A stretch of DNA of 39,743 nt from Acidobacteriota bacterium (GCA_035471785.1 DATIPQ010000073.1:1-39743); one strand, 5' to 3'. Numbered from the stretch's first letter, positions 14,908 to 24,588 are shown. Notes: generated by a model from the letters alone, not told the origin. Translations and numbers: made by a program.

Positions 14908-17769
14908 CTAGCGCGGACGGTTGCTGTACTTTTCGTAGAGGCGTTTGTGCTTGTCCTCCATGGAAGGCTCCATGCCGTCGATCCACACCTGCTCGATGGC
15001 GGTGCTCTGCTCCAGCAGGTCGCCGTCGGTCAGCACCAGGCTGGCGCTTTTGCCCTCTTCGATTGACCCCAGGGTGGCCTCGACGCCCAGAATGCGGGCC
15101 GGATTGAGGGTCAGCGAGCGGTAGGCAGCCTGGCGGTCCAAGCCGAAGCCGGCAGCGATTCCGGCGTGCAGCGTGACGTTGCGCGCGTTGGACGATCCGC
15201 CGGGGGTGCCGATTCCGGCGATGGCGAACAGCACCCCCGCCTTTTCAAGCGCGGCCGGCGTGGCATAGCGGACGTCGTAAGGCTCGTCGTCGCGCGTGGG
15301 GTCGGAGGCTACGCTGGTCAACACCACCGGAACCTTGTGGCGAGCCAGCTTTTCAGCCACCAGCGGCGCGTCCCGACCGCCTACGATCACCAGCCGCAAG
15401 CCCCGCTTGAGGGCCCAATCCATGGCATCTTCGATGGCGAAGTAGCTGTCGGCGGATACGTAAAGGGGCATGTCGCCGTTGAGCACCGACTCGAGGGCCT
15501 CCAGCCTGGGATCGTATTCCCACGATCCCTCGGCCGCCGAGACTTCTCCCTTGGCCTTCAGATAGGCCTCGGCGTCCTTAAAGTATTCCTCCAGCTTTTC
15601 GGCCCTTTCTTCCGACTGCTTCTGACGTTCTTCAAGGCTCTGCCTGCCGCCGAAGAAAGCAGCGAAGCCGCCTCCGCCGCCCTCCCACTCCACCGACATG
15701 GAATGGCGCGGGACGGCCGACATTTCTTCCCAGGTCCAGCCGTCAAGGCGGATGAGGGCGGTGGTTCCCGCCAGTATGCCTCCCTGCGGCATGACCACGG
15801 CATGGCTGATGCCGCCCGATCGGGAAACGGGAATATGGGTGCTGGCGGCATGAACGGCCAGGTGGACGTCGATGTCGGGATTCCAATCGCCCATTTCGGC
15901 GCTGTCCACCGAACCCGCCACGCTGGCGATCTCGTTGAGTCCCAGCACGGTCTGAGCGTGGATGATTCCCGGCCACAGGTGTTTGCCCGCGGCCTCCACT
16001 CGACGGGCGCCGGAGGGGATGTCGGTGCCAGGTCCGCCCACGGCGCTGATTCGGCCGTCGGCAAAGACCACGACGCCGTCTTCAATGTCCTCACCGCTGA
16101 TGGTGTGGACGGTGGCGCCCAGGATGGCGGTGGGCTGAGAAGGCGCCAGCGCGGCGTAGCCGTAGGAAGCGGCATGGTCGGGATTGTCGGGAAGCTCTTC
16201 GGACTCTTCGCCGTCCGAGTCGTTTTCCTGGGGATCGTCTTCCATGGCCTCTTGCGACTCCCCGTCACCTTGAGGTTCCACTTCCTCATCCGTTTCGGCC
16301 ACCTCTTCGTCCATCGATTCTTCTTCGGCTTCTTCCTTGGGAGGCTCCTTGATCTCGGCGATGAGAGCTTGCCGCGCCTGCTCGACGCGCTCCCGGTTTT
16401 CCAGATCGTGCTGACGGCTGAACATGAGTTGTCCGTCCACGAAGGTGTGGCTGACCTGGCTGTAGACGCTGAGCGGACTGCCGGTCCAGACGACGATGTC
16501 GGCGTCCTTGCCGGCTTCCAGCGATCCCACCCGGTGGTCGATTCCCAATTGGCTGGCGGGATTGTTGGTGACCATGGCCAGGGCCTGCTGAGGAGTCATG
16601 CCTCCGTAGCGGATGGTCTTGGCGGCGTCCAGGTTGAGACGGCGGGCCAGCGATCCATTGTCGGAATTGATGCTGACGTTGACTCCCCGCTGAGTCATGA
16701 GGGCGGCGTTGTAGGGGATGGCCTCGAAGGCCTCCAGCTTGTAGGCCCACCAGTCGGCGAAGGTCGATCCGCCGGCTCCGTGAGCGGCCATCTCATCGGC
16801 TACGCGGTAGCCTTCAAGTACGTGCTGGAAGGTCTGTATGGTGACTCCGAATTCCTCGGCCAACCTGATCAGCATGAGGATCTCGTCGGCCCGGTAGCTA
16901 TGGGAGTGGATCAGGCGGGTCCCCTCCAGAATCTCCACCACGGCGTCCAGGCGTAGGTTCTTGCGCGGCGGGACGGCGCGCTCCTTCTCGGACTGGGAAA
17001 GATGGTCGTAGGCTTCCCACTCGGCCTGGTACTGGCGCGCTTCGCGGAAGGCGTTGCGGATGGTGGCCTCGACGCCCATGCGGCTGCGCGGATAGCGCTG
17101 GGGCAAGCCCGGAAAGTTGGGAAGATTGCTCTGCTTGGGATTCTCTCCCAGAGCGAACTTGACGCCCTCGGGCGCATCTTCGAAGAGCAGGTCCTGAGGA
17201 TTGCTGGCGCCCCAGCGCAGCTTGATGACCGAGTTCTGGCCCCCGATGGCGTTAGCCGAGCCGTGAAGGACGTTGGCCGCCGTCAGTCCCCCCGACAATT
17301 GCAGGTAGATGTAGCGGTCGCCGGGGTCGAGAACGTGGTCGATCTGGACTTCGGCAGTGACGCTCGAACCTCCTTCGTTGACTCCGAAGCCTTCGACGGC
17401 GCTATGACTGTGGCAATCGATGAGGCCGGGAGTGACGTGCAGTCCCTGGCCTTCGATGACCAGGGCGTGGGAAGGAGCGCTGAGTCCGCTGCCCACCGAC
17501 CGGATCTTGCCGTCCACCAGGAGAACGTCGGTGTTTTCCAGGATGCCGCTCTGGCTCTGGGTCCACACCGTGGCGTTTCGTATCAGCACCTGGGAAGGCG
17601 TTTCGGGAGGCAGCGGATAAGTCCGCACCTGGCGGGGGTCGTCTTCCTGCGCCCGCAGGCTGAGTCCGCCCCACAGCAACAGCGCCGGGATCACGGCCAG
17701 GAGCGTCAGCGGCTTGAGAAAGACTGAAGTTGCTTGGTTCATGGCTGGTTCTCGAGAATGAGTCTTCAT
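14908..17769 (-). CDS. Secreted two-domain amidohydrolase (one intact, one degenerate domain)
   Basis: A 953-residue protein. ATG at 17769 overlaps the upstream stop (ATGA) with GGGAGGTG just before it; a longer in-frame extension to 18072 would overlap the upstream gene by 100 codons and is rejected. Residues 17-40 form a signal peptide. The first amidohydrolase domain (about 60-460) has the metal motif LIDCHSHSA (H120, H122), a later LIHSHSYRADE near 287-289 and NSDNGS near 370, as in imidazolonepropionase-like enzymes. An acidic linker (about 470-535) leads to a second domain where the HxH motif reads GIIHAQTVLG, so it looks non-catalytic. This points to a periplasmic or secreted hydrolase of cyclic amides or peptides; the substrate is unknown. 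Confidence 0.9.
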   Translation of the reverse strand: MKTHSREPAMNQATSVFLKPLTLLAVIPALLLWGGLSLRAQEDDPRQVRTYPLPPETPSQVLIRNATVWTQSQSGILENTDVLLVDGKIRSVGSGLSAPSHALVIEGQGLHVTPGLIDCHSHSAVEGFGVNEGGSSVTAEVQIDHVLDPGDRYIYLQLSGGLTAANVLHGSANAIGGQNSVIKLRWGASNPQDLLFEDAPEGVKFALGENPKQSNLPNFPGLPQRYPRSRMGVEATIRNAFREARQYQAEWEAYDHLSQSEKERAVPPRKNLRLDAVVEILEGTRLIHSHSYRADEILMLIRLAEEFGVTIQTFQHVLEGYRVADEMAAHGAGGSTFADWWAYKLEAFEAIPYNAALMTQRGVNVSINSDNGSLARRLNLDAAKTIRYGGMTPQQALAMVTNNPASQLGIDHRVGSLEAGKDADIVVWTGSPLSVYSQVSHTFVDGQLMFSRQHDLENRERVEQARQALIAEIKEPPKEEAEEESMDEEVAETDEEVEPQGDGESQEAMEDDPQENDSDGEESEELPDNPDHAASYGYAALAPSQPTAILGATVHTISGEDIEDGVVVFADGRISAVGGPGTDIPSGARRVEAAGKHLWPGIIHAQTVLGLNEIASVAGSVDSAEMGDWNPDIDVHLAVHAASTHIPVSRSGGISHAVVMPQGGILAGTTALIRLDGWTWEEMSAVPRHSMSVEWEGGGGGFAAFFGGRQSLEERQKQSEERAEKLEEYFKDAEAYLKAKGEVSAAEGSWEYDPRLEALESVLNGDMPLYVSADSYFAIEDAMDWALKRGLRLVIVGGRDAPLVAEKLARHKVPVVLTSVASDPTRDDEPYDVRYATPAALEKAGVLFAIAGIGTPGGSSNARNVTLHAGIAAGFGLDRQAAYRSLTLNPARILGVEATLGSIEEGKSASLVLTDGDLLEQSTAIEQVWIDGMEPSMEDKHKRLYEKYSNRPR

Positions 17770-19466
17770 CTGGCACCTCCCTGCGGTTTGGACGTGCGCT
17801 TTCCGCTCAGTTTGATGGTGATGGAGCCGCGCGGAGTGTTGATCTCCGATTCGCCCTCGAAAGTTTCGCCTTCGATGACCACTTCGGCTTCGATGGAACG
17901 TCCGCCGGGGCCGGGCAGTCGCACCCGCAGCAGGTTGCCTTGAAGTTCCACCGAATCGAAGTCGCGCGAGCCTCGATCCGATTCGGTCTTGCCGCTGTAG
18001 TTGCCGGGGCTGCCCTCGATGGTCCAGGTCGATTGATTGCTGCGTCCCATCACTTGGGTGGTAACGTCCCACTCGCCCCGCGGATCGACCTGAGCGTGGG
18101 GGTCGCCCTTGGCCTCCTCGGCCTCGAATTCTTCGTGGATGCCGTCCACGAAGAGATAGCGCAGGGAGGGCTTCTCGGCAAAGAGCTCGCCGTCTACCAC
18201 CATCAGGTTGGCGATCTTGCCCGCTTCCAGGGTGCCGAGTACGGTTTCCAGTCCCAACAGGCGGGCGGGGACTGTAGTCAGGGCGGCTAGAGCGTCCTCT
18301 TGCGGGAGTCCGCCCTGGCTGGTGATCTTGTGCAGGTTCTCGGCCACGTCGCCGACCGAATCCATGCCCAGCGACACCAAGGCGAACTCGATGCCGGCTT
18401 CCTTGAGGAGTCGCGGCAGAGTGGGGGCGCGCAGGTAGGCTTGCATCTCTTCCAGCCCCACCTCCCGCTGCTCGTCTTCATCTTCCAGCTTGGGCTTCTG
18501 CGGCATTTCCAGGGGAAGCAGGACAGGCATGGAAGCGGCCTTGATCCGATCGGGAGGGTCCGCCAGCGAGCGTCCCAGCGCCATTCCCGTCAGTCCGAAT
18601 TCGTCGGCGATCATCTTGAAGCGGTCGAAGTCGAGCGGAGATGAGGCTGTGAAGAGGACGGGAGTCTCGCCCCGGGCGGCTGCCATCAGAGGTTCGTCGG
18701 AGGTCTTGAAGATGGGACGCTGCATGCCTACCGGATTGTTCCGGTATCGCTCCACCCAGTCCCTCTGACGCTGAGCGTCGTAAAAGGCCTGCCGCATGGC
18801 CGCCACGGCTCCCATTTTGGAGGTGGGATAGCCGCTGAAGAATCCTCCTGACTGAAGGGAGGCCACCTGAGCCAGGCGAGGACGGATGATGAGTTGCTTG
18901 GCCTCGCCCTGGCGCAGTGCCACCACCGCTGAGCGCCCCTTGAGGATGCCCTGGGCGGGGAGCACATGGGCGGCCGCGAATCCGGCCTGGCGGTGCCTCT
19001 GAATGCGGTTGTCGCTGAAATCGAGTTCCTCCACCACCGCAGCTTCGGGGTGAATGAGGGAAAGTTCGTGAGGCGATCCGGTAGGCGTCTCCTGGCCCTC
19101 TTGAAGCGATTGCAGCAGGACTGCGGGATTGAATCCGCCTTGGCCTTGCTGGCCCTCCTCTTCTTTCACGGCGACGCGGGCCGCGGCATCCAGGAAGGCT
19201 GGGTAGACCGTCCAGCCCTCTTGCCCTTGGATGACCTGAGCCTCCTCGGGAACGGCGATTCCGGTTCCTACGGCTTCGATGAGCCCGTTGCGCAATACGA
19301 TGGTTCCGCTTTCGATGACCTGGCCGGGAGCGGTCACGATACGCACATCGGTCAAGGCGTAGACCCGCGGCCGTTCGGCCCCTGCACGCTGGGGCAGAGC
19401 CGCCGCCCAGAGAGCCGTCGCCAGCAAAGCCATGCACAGTTTTCGGCGAGAGTTGATCGAGAGCAC
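17766..19466 (-). CDS. Secreted amidohydrolase-fold protein lacking the HxH metal motif
   Basis: A 566-residue protein with a signal peptide (LCMALLATALWAAALPQRAGA, split over about 10-30). The amidohydrolase beta-sandwich is clear (TDVRIVTAPGQVIESGTIVL, then the C-terminal LGTLEAGKIANLMVVDGEL). Where the family has PGLIDxHxH this protein reads YPAFLDAAARVA (D93, A94-A96), so the first metal ligands are gone. A C-terminal domain (about 445-566) with VTTQVMGRSNQSTWTIEG and GETFEGESEINTPRGSITIK looks like a lipocalin-like or beta-sandwich add-on. GTG at 19466 is preferred because AGGAGG (19472-19477) lies 5 nt upstream; a TTG three bases earlier is the alternative. It overlaps the active two-domain amidohydrolase by ATGA, suggesting a catalytic/non-catalytic pair. 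Confidence 0.88.
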   Translation of the reverse strand: MLSINSRRKLCMALLATALWAAALPQRAGAERPRVYALTDVRIVTAPGQVIESGTIVLRNGLIEAVGTGIAVPEEAQVIQGQEGWTVYPAFLDAAARVAVKEEEGQQGQGGFNPAVLLQSLQEGQETPTGSPHELSLIHPEAAVVEELDFSDNRIQRHRQAGFAAAHVLPAQGILKGRSAVVALRQGEAKQLIIRPRLAQVASLQSGGFFSGYPTSKMGAVAAMRQAFYDAQRQRDWVERYRNNPVGMQRPIFKTSDEPLMAAARGETPVLFTASSPLDFDRFKMIADEFGLTGMALGRSLADPPDRIKAASMPVLLPLEMPQKPKLEDEDEQREVGLEEMQAYLRAPTLPRLLKEAGIEFALVSLGMDSVGDVAENLHKITSQGGLPQEDALAALTTVPARLLGLETVLGTLEAGKIANLMVVDGELFAEKPSLRYLFVDGIHEEFEAEEAKGDPHAQVDPRGEWDVTTQVMGRSNQSTWTIEGSPGNYSGKTESDRGSRDFDSVELQGNLLRVRLPGPGGRSIEAEVVIEGETFEGESEINTPRGSITIKLSGKRTSKPQGGAR

Positions 19467-19621
19467 CAAATCCTCCTTCGTTCATCAAGTCGAGTGGCCC
19501 GATGCCGCCAACTATGCCCATTCTCGGACTGATATGCAATAGCTCCCAGCTTTTGTCGCGTTTCCCGCTTGCCGCCGCCGCCGCCGCGGCGTAGTCTGTC
19601 ATTTCTTTCTGGAGCCAGCCT

Positions 19622-20017
19622 ATGAGCAAACGTACCCTTGTCAGCTCCGGTTCGCCTTATGAAGAGCCGATCGGTTTTTCCCGGGCCGTCCGCATCGGAA
19701 AGCACATCGCGGTGGCGGGAACGGCGCCCATCGCGCCCGACGGATCGACAGTGTCGCCGGGGGACCTCTATTCCCAGACGGTTTACTGCCTGCGCATCAT
19801 GATCGAGGCCGTCAAACAGGCCGGCGGCAGTCCGGAGGACATCATCCGCACGCGCATCTTTCTGGCCGACATATCGCGCTGGGAAGAAGCCGGACGGGCT
19901 CACGGGGAAGTCTTCGCCAAGATCCGTCCCGCTTGTACTTTCGTGGAGATTTCGGGGCTGATCAACAGCGAATGGCTGGTGGAAACGGAGGCTGATGCCG
20001 TTGTCGCCGGAGATTAA
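19622..20017 (+). CDS. RidA/YjgF-fold protein with altered active-site Arg
   Basis: A 131-residue cytoplasmic protein of the RidA (YjgF/YER057c/UK114) family, of normal length, with the typical KHIAVAGTAP, EDIIRTRIFLADI and ETEADAVVAG segments. RidA enzymes form trimers that hydrolyse reactive enamine/imine intermediates released by PLP enzymes. The substrate-carboxylate Arg, in the family's PARS context (Arg105 in E. coli RidA), is Cys here (IRPACTFVEI), so canonical imine deaminase activity is doubtful. GGAG lies 7 nt before the ATG. It is divergent from the amidohydrolase operon across a 155-bp gap that includes a (GCC)n tract. Confidence 0.9.
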   Translation: MSKRTLVSSGSPYEEPIGFSRAVRIGKHIAVAGTAPIAPDGSTVSPGDLYSQTVYCLRIMIEAVKQAGGSPEDIIRTRIFLADISRWEEAGRAHGEVFAKIRPACTFVEISGLINSEWLVETEADAVVAGD

Positions 20018-20129
20018 GTCTGGCTCGGGGCGCCAGCGGCAACCAAGACCCCTTTTGGCTTTGACAATCGAGGGCAGTTTTGTCCAACATGGAGTCGCAA
20101 GTTCAGCCGACCTGTTCCTGGAGGTATAG

Positions 20130-21413
20130 ATGCAGTTCCGGACCGTGATTCTGACTCTTTGCCTGTTCCTGGCCGCCACGCTCTCCGCCGGCGACAACTG
20201 GCCTCAGTGGCGGGGGCCTCATCTCGACCAGACCAGCTCGGAAGAGAACCTCCCGCTGGAGTGGGGGCCCGAGTCCAACGTGGCCTGGAAGCTGGCCATG
20301 CCGGCACGCAGCGGCGCCACTCCCATCGTGTGGGGCGACCGCATCTTTCTCAGCGTCGGCTACGACCCTCAAGAGAGCGACCGCCTGGAGCTGTGGTGCG
20401 TCGACCGCCGCAGCGGCCAACCTGTCTGGAAGCGCGAACTGGGGGGAGGCAACGAGATCCTGCGCAAACAGAACCTCTCCAGTCCCTCGCCGGTGACAGA
20501 CGGGAAACACGTCTACGTGGTTTCCGGAACCGGCATCCTCAGAGCCTACGACTTCGAGGGGCAACAAGTGTGGACGCGCGACCTGCAGGCCGACTACGGC
20601 GCCTTCGGACTCAAATGGGGCTACGCTTCCTCTCCCTTGCTGCATGAAGATGCTCTCTATCTGCAGGTGCTGCACGGCTGGTATACCGACGACCCCTCCT
20701 ACCTGCTGCGCATCGACAAGGCGACGGGAAAGACGCTGTGGAAGGTGGAGAGACCGGAAGAAGCCTACGGACAGGAATCGCCTGATTCCTACGCCACTCC
20801 CGCCTTGCTTCGCCACAACGGCCACACCCAGATCGTGATCGTGGGAGCCGACGTGGTCACGGGGCACGACCCCGAGGACGGAAAGGAACTCTGGAGGGTG
20901 GGAGGACTCAATCCCGAACCCAGCGCCACCCAACGGCTGGTGGCCTCGCCGGTGGTTGGAAACGGATATCTTTACGTCTTCGGCAAGCGCGGCCCCATCC
21001 TGGCCTACAAGATAGGCGACGACGGCACCATTTCCTCCGACGACCTGGCCTGGACCCGAGAGCGGGGCACCGACGTGCCCACTCCCGTGACCGACGGCCG
21101 GTACCTCTACGTGGTCAACGACCGGGGCGTGGTGACCACTCTGCGGGCCGACAGCGGCCAGGTGGTCTATGGCCCGGAACGTGTTGAAGTGGGGACCTAC
21201 AGCGCTTCTCCGCTGCTGGCCGACGGACGCATCTACGCCACCAGCGAGGAAGGCACCACCACGGTCTTCAAGACCGGGCCCCAATTCGAGGTGCTGGCCA
21301 CCAACAAGGTGCAGGGCTACACGCTCAGCACGCCGGCTATTTCCAACGGACAATTCTTCATCCGCACCGCGGAGTTCCTCTATGCCGTGGGCAGCGAAGA
21401 GCCGGAGCAATAG
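20130..21413 (+). CDS. Secreted PQQ-binding-like beta-propeller protein
   Basis: A 427-residue protein with a signal peptide (LTLCLFLAATLSAG, about 8-21). It begins with the DNWPQWRGP motif typical of secreted PQQ-like WD propellers in Acidobacteriota and Planctomycetota. Blades repeat strand patterns such as KHVYVVSGTGILRAYDFEGQ, YLYVFGKRGPILAYKIGDDG and YLYVVNDRGVVTTLRADSGQ. No dehydrogenase catalytic residues are evident, so a binding or scaffold role is more likely than a quinoprotein enzyme. GGAGG lies 6 nt before the ATG. A TTGACA at 20061 could be its -35, but the matching -10 is poor. The DinB-fold gene follows 17 bp later. Confidence 0.9.
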   Translation: MQFRTVILTLCLFLAATLSAGDNWPQWRGPHLDQTSSEENLPLEWGPESNVAWKLAMPARSGATPIVWGDRIFLSVGYDPQESDRLELWCVDRRSGQPVWKRELGGGNEILRKQNLSSPSPVTDGKHVYVVSGTGILRAYDFEGQQVWTRDLQADYGAFGLKWGYASSPLLHEDALYLQVLHGWYTDDPSYLLRIDKATGKTLWKVERPEEAYGQESPDSYATPALLRHNGHTQIVIVGADVVTGHDPEDGKELWRVGGLNPEPSATQRLVASPVVGNGYLYVFGKRGPILAYKIGDDGTISSDDLAWTRERGTDVPTPVTDGRYLYVVNDRGVVTTLRADSGQVVYGPERVEVGTYSASPLLADGRIYATSEEGTTTVFKTGPQFEVLATNKVQGYTLSTPAISNGQFFIRTAEFLYAVGSEEPEQ

Positions 21414-21430
21414 CCGCACGGAGCGATGCC

Positions 21431-21940
21431 ATGGAATCCGTCGAGCACATCCGGCGCCTTTGGAAGCACGCTTTTTGGGCCGACCGCCTTATGCTTGAAG
21501 CCCTGCAAGCGGCCTTTCAGCCTCCCGAGCGGGCGCTGCGGGAATGGGCCCACGTCCTGGGCGCCCAGGAGATCTGGCTGTCCCGCCTGCAGGGCCGGTC
21601 TTCCAGGGCCGCCGTATGGCCTGAGGTGAGTCTGCAGGAGGCGGAGGAACTCATGGGCCAAACGCAGCAGAGCTTGGCGGCTTACCTGGATGGGCTGAGC
21701 GACAGGCTGCTCGAGCAGACGATCGAATACGTCAACAGCGCCGGTCAGAGTTTTTCCAGCTCGGTGGGCGACATCCTCGTCCACACGGCTCTCCACGGAC
21801 ACTACCATCGCGGAAAGGTGAACCTCATTCTGCGCCAGTCCGGTCACGACCCCGCCCCCTGCGACTTCATCGCCTGCGCCCGGGGCGTCCCCGCCGCCAC
21901 TGAGGCCTCGGCCCGCGGAGCCAAGAAAAGGCAGAGCTAG
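21431..21940 (+). CDS. DinB-family four-helix-bundle protein
   Basis: A 169-residue protein of the DinB/YfiT-like superfamily of metal-binding four-helix bundles, some of which are thiol-dependent transferases. The expected metal histidines are visible: H40 in EWAHVLGAQEIWL, and the HTALHGHYHRGKVN helix with two further candidates. Its length is normal, with a short Ala-rich tail (EASARGAKKRQS). The close spacing (17 bp) to the propeller gene suggests cotranscription, though no functional link is obvious. It may use bacillithiol or a similar thiol, but nothing here shows this. Confidence 0.85.
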   Translation: MESVEHIRRLWKHAFWADRLMLEALQAAFQPPERALREWAHVLGAQEIWLSRLQGRSSRAAVWPEVSLQEAEELMGQTQQSLAAYLDGLSDRLLEQTIEYVNSAGQSFSSSVGDILVHTALHGHYHRGKVNLILRQSGHDPAPCDFIACARGVPAATEASARGAKKRQS

Positions 21941-22039
21941 AAGGCCTGTTCAGCCCTGATCCACGGCTTGACCCATCGGCTCCCCGCTTGGTCACATCAG
22001 GCAGTGGCTCGTGACGATCATCTGCCCTCGTCGTGACGG

Positions 22040-24421
22040 TCACTCCCGCAGGGTTCGGGCCGGATCCACGCGGACAGCCCGCCGCACTGGAATCAGGATG
22101 GCCAGGGTGGCGGCCAGCGAAAGCACCAGGGCCGTGGAAAGAAGAGCCAGAGGATCGCCCGGCCTAATTTGAAAGAGCAAGGATTCCAGGAAGGGCGTCA
22201 GCCACAGCGCGCCCAAGAGTCCCAGCGTCAGACCGATAGCCAGTTGGAAGGCGGTTGTGCGGTAGAAGAGCTTGAAAATGTTGGCGCGGCGGGCTCCCAG
22301 GGCCATGCGGATGCCGATTTCGTTGAGGCGGCGGCTGACCGAGTAGGACATCACGCCGTAGACGCCCACAGAGGCCACTATCAAAGCCAGGACTCCCAAT
22401 CCGCCCAGGAGCAGCAAGAAGAACCGGGGCCGCACCAGCCATTGCTGGTAGAAAGCTTCCAACGGCTGCAGGTAAGCGATCCGAAAAGACGGGTCGATCT
22501 CTTCCACTCGCGAGCGGACGGCAGCCAAGACGGGCTCAGGGTCTCCTTGGTGACGTATCAGAAAGGTGCCCCCGAAGGCCGATCGGCTGTGCTGTTGCAA
22601 GGTGTACATCTTGGGCCGGAAGTCCGCAGCCAGATCCCCGTAGCGTATGGGTTCCACCACTCCGATCACTTCGCCTTCGCTTCCTCTGAAATCCAGCCTC
22701 TGACCCACCGCCGGCTGCTCGGGCCAGAGCCGTTCGGCCAACTTGGAGTCCACCACCACCATGGAGTCGGCGAAGTCACGGTCCTGGGGTCGAAAAAGCC
22801 GTCCCTGCAAGGCACTGCTGCCGAAGAACTGAAAGAAATCACCCGTTACGCCGATCAGCTCGCAGGAAATGCTCGAGCCCTTGTTGCTTCCCGTAAGCAC
22901 CTCGATGTCTTCGGCGAGCGCGCTTGACGACAACGGTGCCTGCGAGGTCAGCGTTACAGCCTCGACGCCCGGCAGGGCCTCGATGCCCTCCAGGATCCGG
23001 TTGAACTGATCAAGCTGCTGATTGCGGTCAGGGAAATGGCCCACACTCAGGCTGCCGCTTGAGAGGACGACGATCTGCTCATAATCGATGCCCACCGGAA
23101 CAGACTGCAAGGCCAGAAAGCTGCGCACCATCAACCCCGATCCGGTGAGCAGAATCAAGGAAAGCGCCAGTTGGGCAACAGCTAATCCTGATTGTCCCCG
23201 CAGTCTTCCTGGATCTGCCGCACTCCCGCTTCCGCTGAGCCCCCGAGCCGATGTGACTTGGCGGACAAAGATCAGGGGAGCGAGTCCGAAGAGCAGTCCG
23301 CTGAGAATGCTGACGCCCAGTGAGGCGAGAATCACCTCCAAGTCGACGCCGACCTCGTTGAGACGTGGCACATGAATGGGAGTGCTGGCGACGAAGGTTT
23401 TGACCAAGAACCAAGCCGCGCCCAAACCCGCCAGACCGCCAAAAATCGAGAGCAGGAGCGCTTCGCTGAGCAGCAGCCGAGCCAACCGCAGGCGTCCGGC
23501 GCCCAGTGCCGAGCGAATCGACATCTCCCGCCGCCGCCGGCTTCCGCGGGCCAGCATCAAGTTGGCGATATTGGCGACCGCGATGAGGAGGATCAGCAGT
23601 GAGGCACCTGACAATGCCAGCAAGGAAGGCTCAGCCTCGCCTACGATTTCGTCATAGAGCGACACCAACTCCGGTCTGACCCCGCCGCTGCTCTCGGGAT
23701 AGTCCTGCGCCAGCTCTTCGCCGATAACCCGCAGTTGAGCCTGGGCCTGAGACAAGGACACGCCCTGGCCCAGCTTCCCCAGGGTCCTTATTCCTCCCCT
23801 GGCTCCGCGAGAAGCGCTGGCCCGTTGCGCTTCCATGGACCAGGGAACAAAGATGTCGTGGCGTCTCAAGAGCGGGCCCATGACGGGCTCAGCGACGCCG
23901 ACGATGGTGTACTGCCGGTCACCGATTCCGATGACCTGACCCACCGCTTCGTCGTCGCCTCCATAGCGGCTGACCCAAAACTCGAAGCTCAAGACAGCCG
24001 CCGCCGGAGCATTGGCGTCCCAGTCGGATTGGCTCAAGAGTCTGCCTCGATGTGCTCGAGCCCCGATCAAGCTCAGGAACCCGGAAGAAGAGTGGACCGT
24101 GACCGCTCGCTGCCCATCGTCCCCCAGAGGGGCGACGCGGGTGTAAAAGGCTTCTATAGCCTCCAGTCTGGTAGCCCGGTCGCGGATGTCGAGAAGGTCG
24201 GGCAAAGACGGATCGAGACGGTACCTGTGCTCCAGATCAGGCGTATAGAGCCTGACAAGCCGCTCGTAGTCGGGATAGGGGAGATCGCCCAATACCTCGT
24301 GAGTGATGGAAAATATGGCCGTGTTGGCCCCGATTCCCAGTGTCAGAGTGAGAACGGCGGCAAAGGTAAAGAGGGGACTCTTTCGCAGCATCCTCAAGGC
24401 AAAGGAAAAGTCGTTCAACAT
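22040..24421 (-). CDS. MacB/FtsX-type permease, acidobacterial duplicated orphan type
   Basis: A 793-residue membrane protein with two MacB periplasmic core plus FtsX units. Eight membrane helices are visible: near 20-42 (TFAAVLTLTLGIGANTAIFS), then LLALSGASLLILLIAVANIA, ALLLSIFGGLAGLGAAWFLV and VILASLGVSILSGLLFGLAP, and four in the second half ending with LVLSLAATLAILIPVRRA. The conserved GIRMALGARRANI and RRREMSIRSALGAGRLRL coupling segments are present in both halves. I place the start at 24421 (MLNDFSFALRML, GAGG 5 nt upstream) instead of 41 codons earlier. No ATPase or HlyD-type gene adjoins, which fits the orphan ADOP pattern. The transported molecule, if any, is unknown. Confidence 0.92.
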   Translation of the reverse strand: MLNDFSFALRMLRKSPLFTFAAVLTLTLGIGANTAIFSITHEVLGDLPYPDYERLVRLYTPDLEHRYRLDPSLPDLLDIRDRATRLEAIEAFYTRVAPLGDDGQRAVTVHSSSGFLSLIGARAHRGRLLSQSDWDANAPAAAVLSFEFWVSRYGGDDEAVGQVIGIGDRQYTIVGVAEPVMGPLLRRHDIFVPWSMEAQRASASRGARGGIRTLGKLGQGVSLSQAQAQLRVIGEELAQDYPESSGGVRPELVSLYDEIVGEAEPSLLALSGASLLILLIAVANIANLMLARGSRRRREMSIRSALGAGRLRLARLLLSEALLLSIFGGLAGLGAAWFLVKTFVASTPIHVPRLNEVGVDLEVILASLGVSILSGLLFGLAPLIFVRQVTSARGLSGSGSAADPGRLRGQSGLAVAQLALSLILLTGSGLMVRSFLALQSVPVGIDYEQIVVLSSGSLSVGHFPDRNQQLDQFNRILEGIEALPGVEAVTLTSQAPLSSSALAEDIEVLTGSNKGSSISCELIGVTGDFFQFFGSSALQGRLFRPQDRDFADSMVVVDSKLAERLWPEQPAVGQRLDFRGSEGEVIGVVEPIRYGDLAADFRPKMYTLQQHSRSAFGGTFLIRHQGDPEPVLAAVRSRVEEIDPSFRIAYLQPLEAFYQQWLVRPRFFLLLLGGLGVLALIVASVGVYGVMSYSVSRRLNEIGIRMALGARRANIFKLFYRTTAFQLAIGLTLGLLGALWLTPFLESLLFQIRPGDPLALLSTALVLSLAATLAILIPVRRAVRVDPARTLRE

Positions 24422-24588
24422 GGAAGCCTCGTTTCCGTACGAACGGACTCTGGCGAGCGAAACTCCACGCGACTGCTTCTCGTTCTCAAGGCCGGTTGCA
24501 AAGAGCCTACCATGTGATGAACCCGTTTGCCCAGCATTTTTCACGGGTTATCTACTGCGCAGCATTGAACCCGGCCAGCGGCCACGCT

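Noticed and set aside
15166-16956. A 596-codon plus-strand open frame inside the two-domain amidohydrolase
   Set aside because: It mirrors the amidohydrolase codons and has no recognisable fold or ribosome site.
17770-18072. A 101-codon N-terminal extension of the two-domain amidohydrolase
   Set aside because: It overlaps the upstream gene, is Arg/His-rich, and would bury the signal peptide. ATG 17769 has a strong ribosome site and ATGA coupling.
19570-19592. A short (GCC)n tract as a possible microsatellite regulator
   Set aside because: It is brief, imperfect and explicable by high GC; no gene switch can be tied to it.
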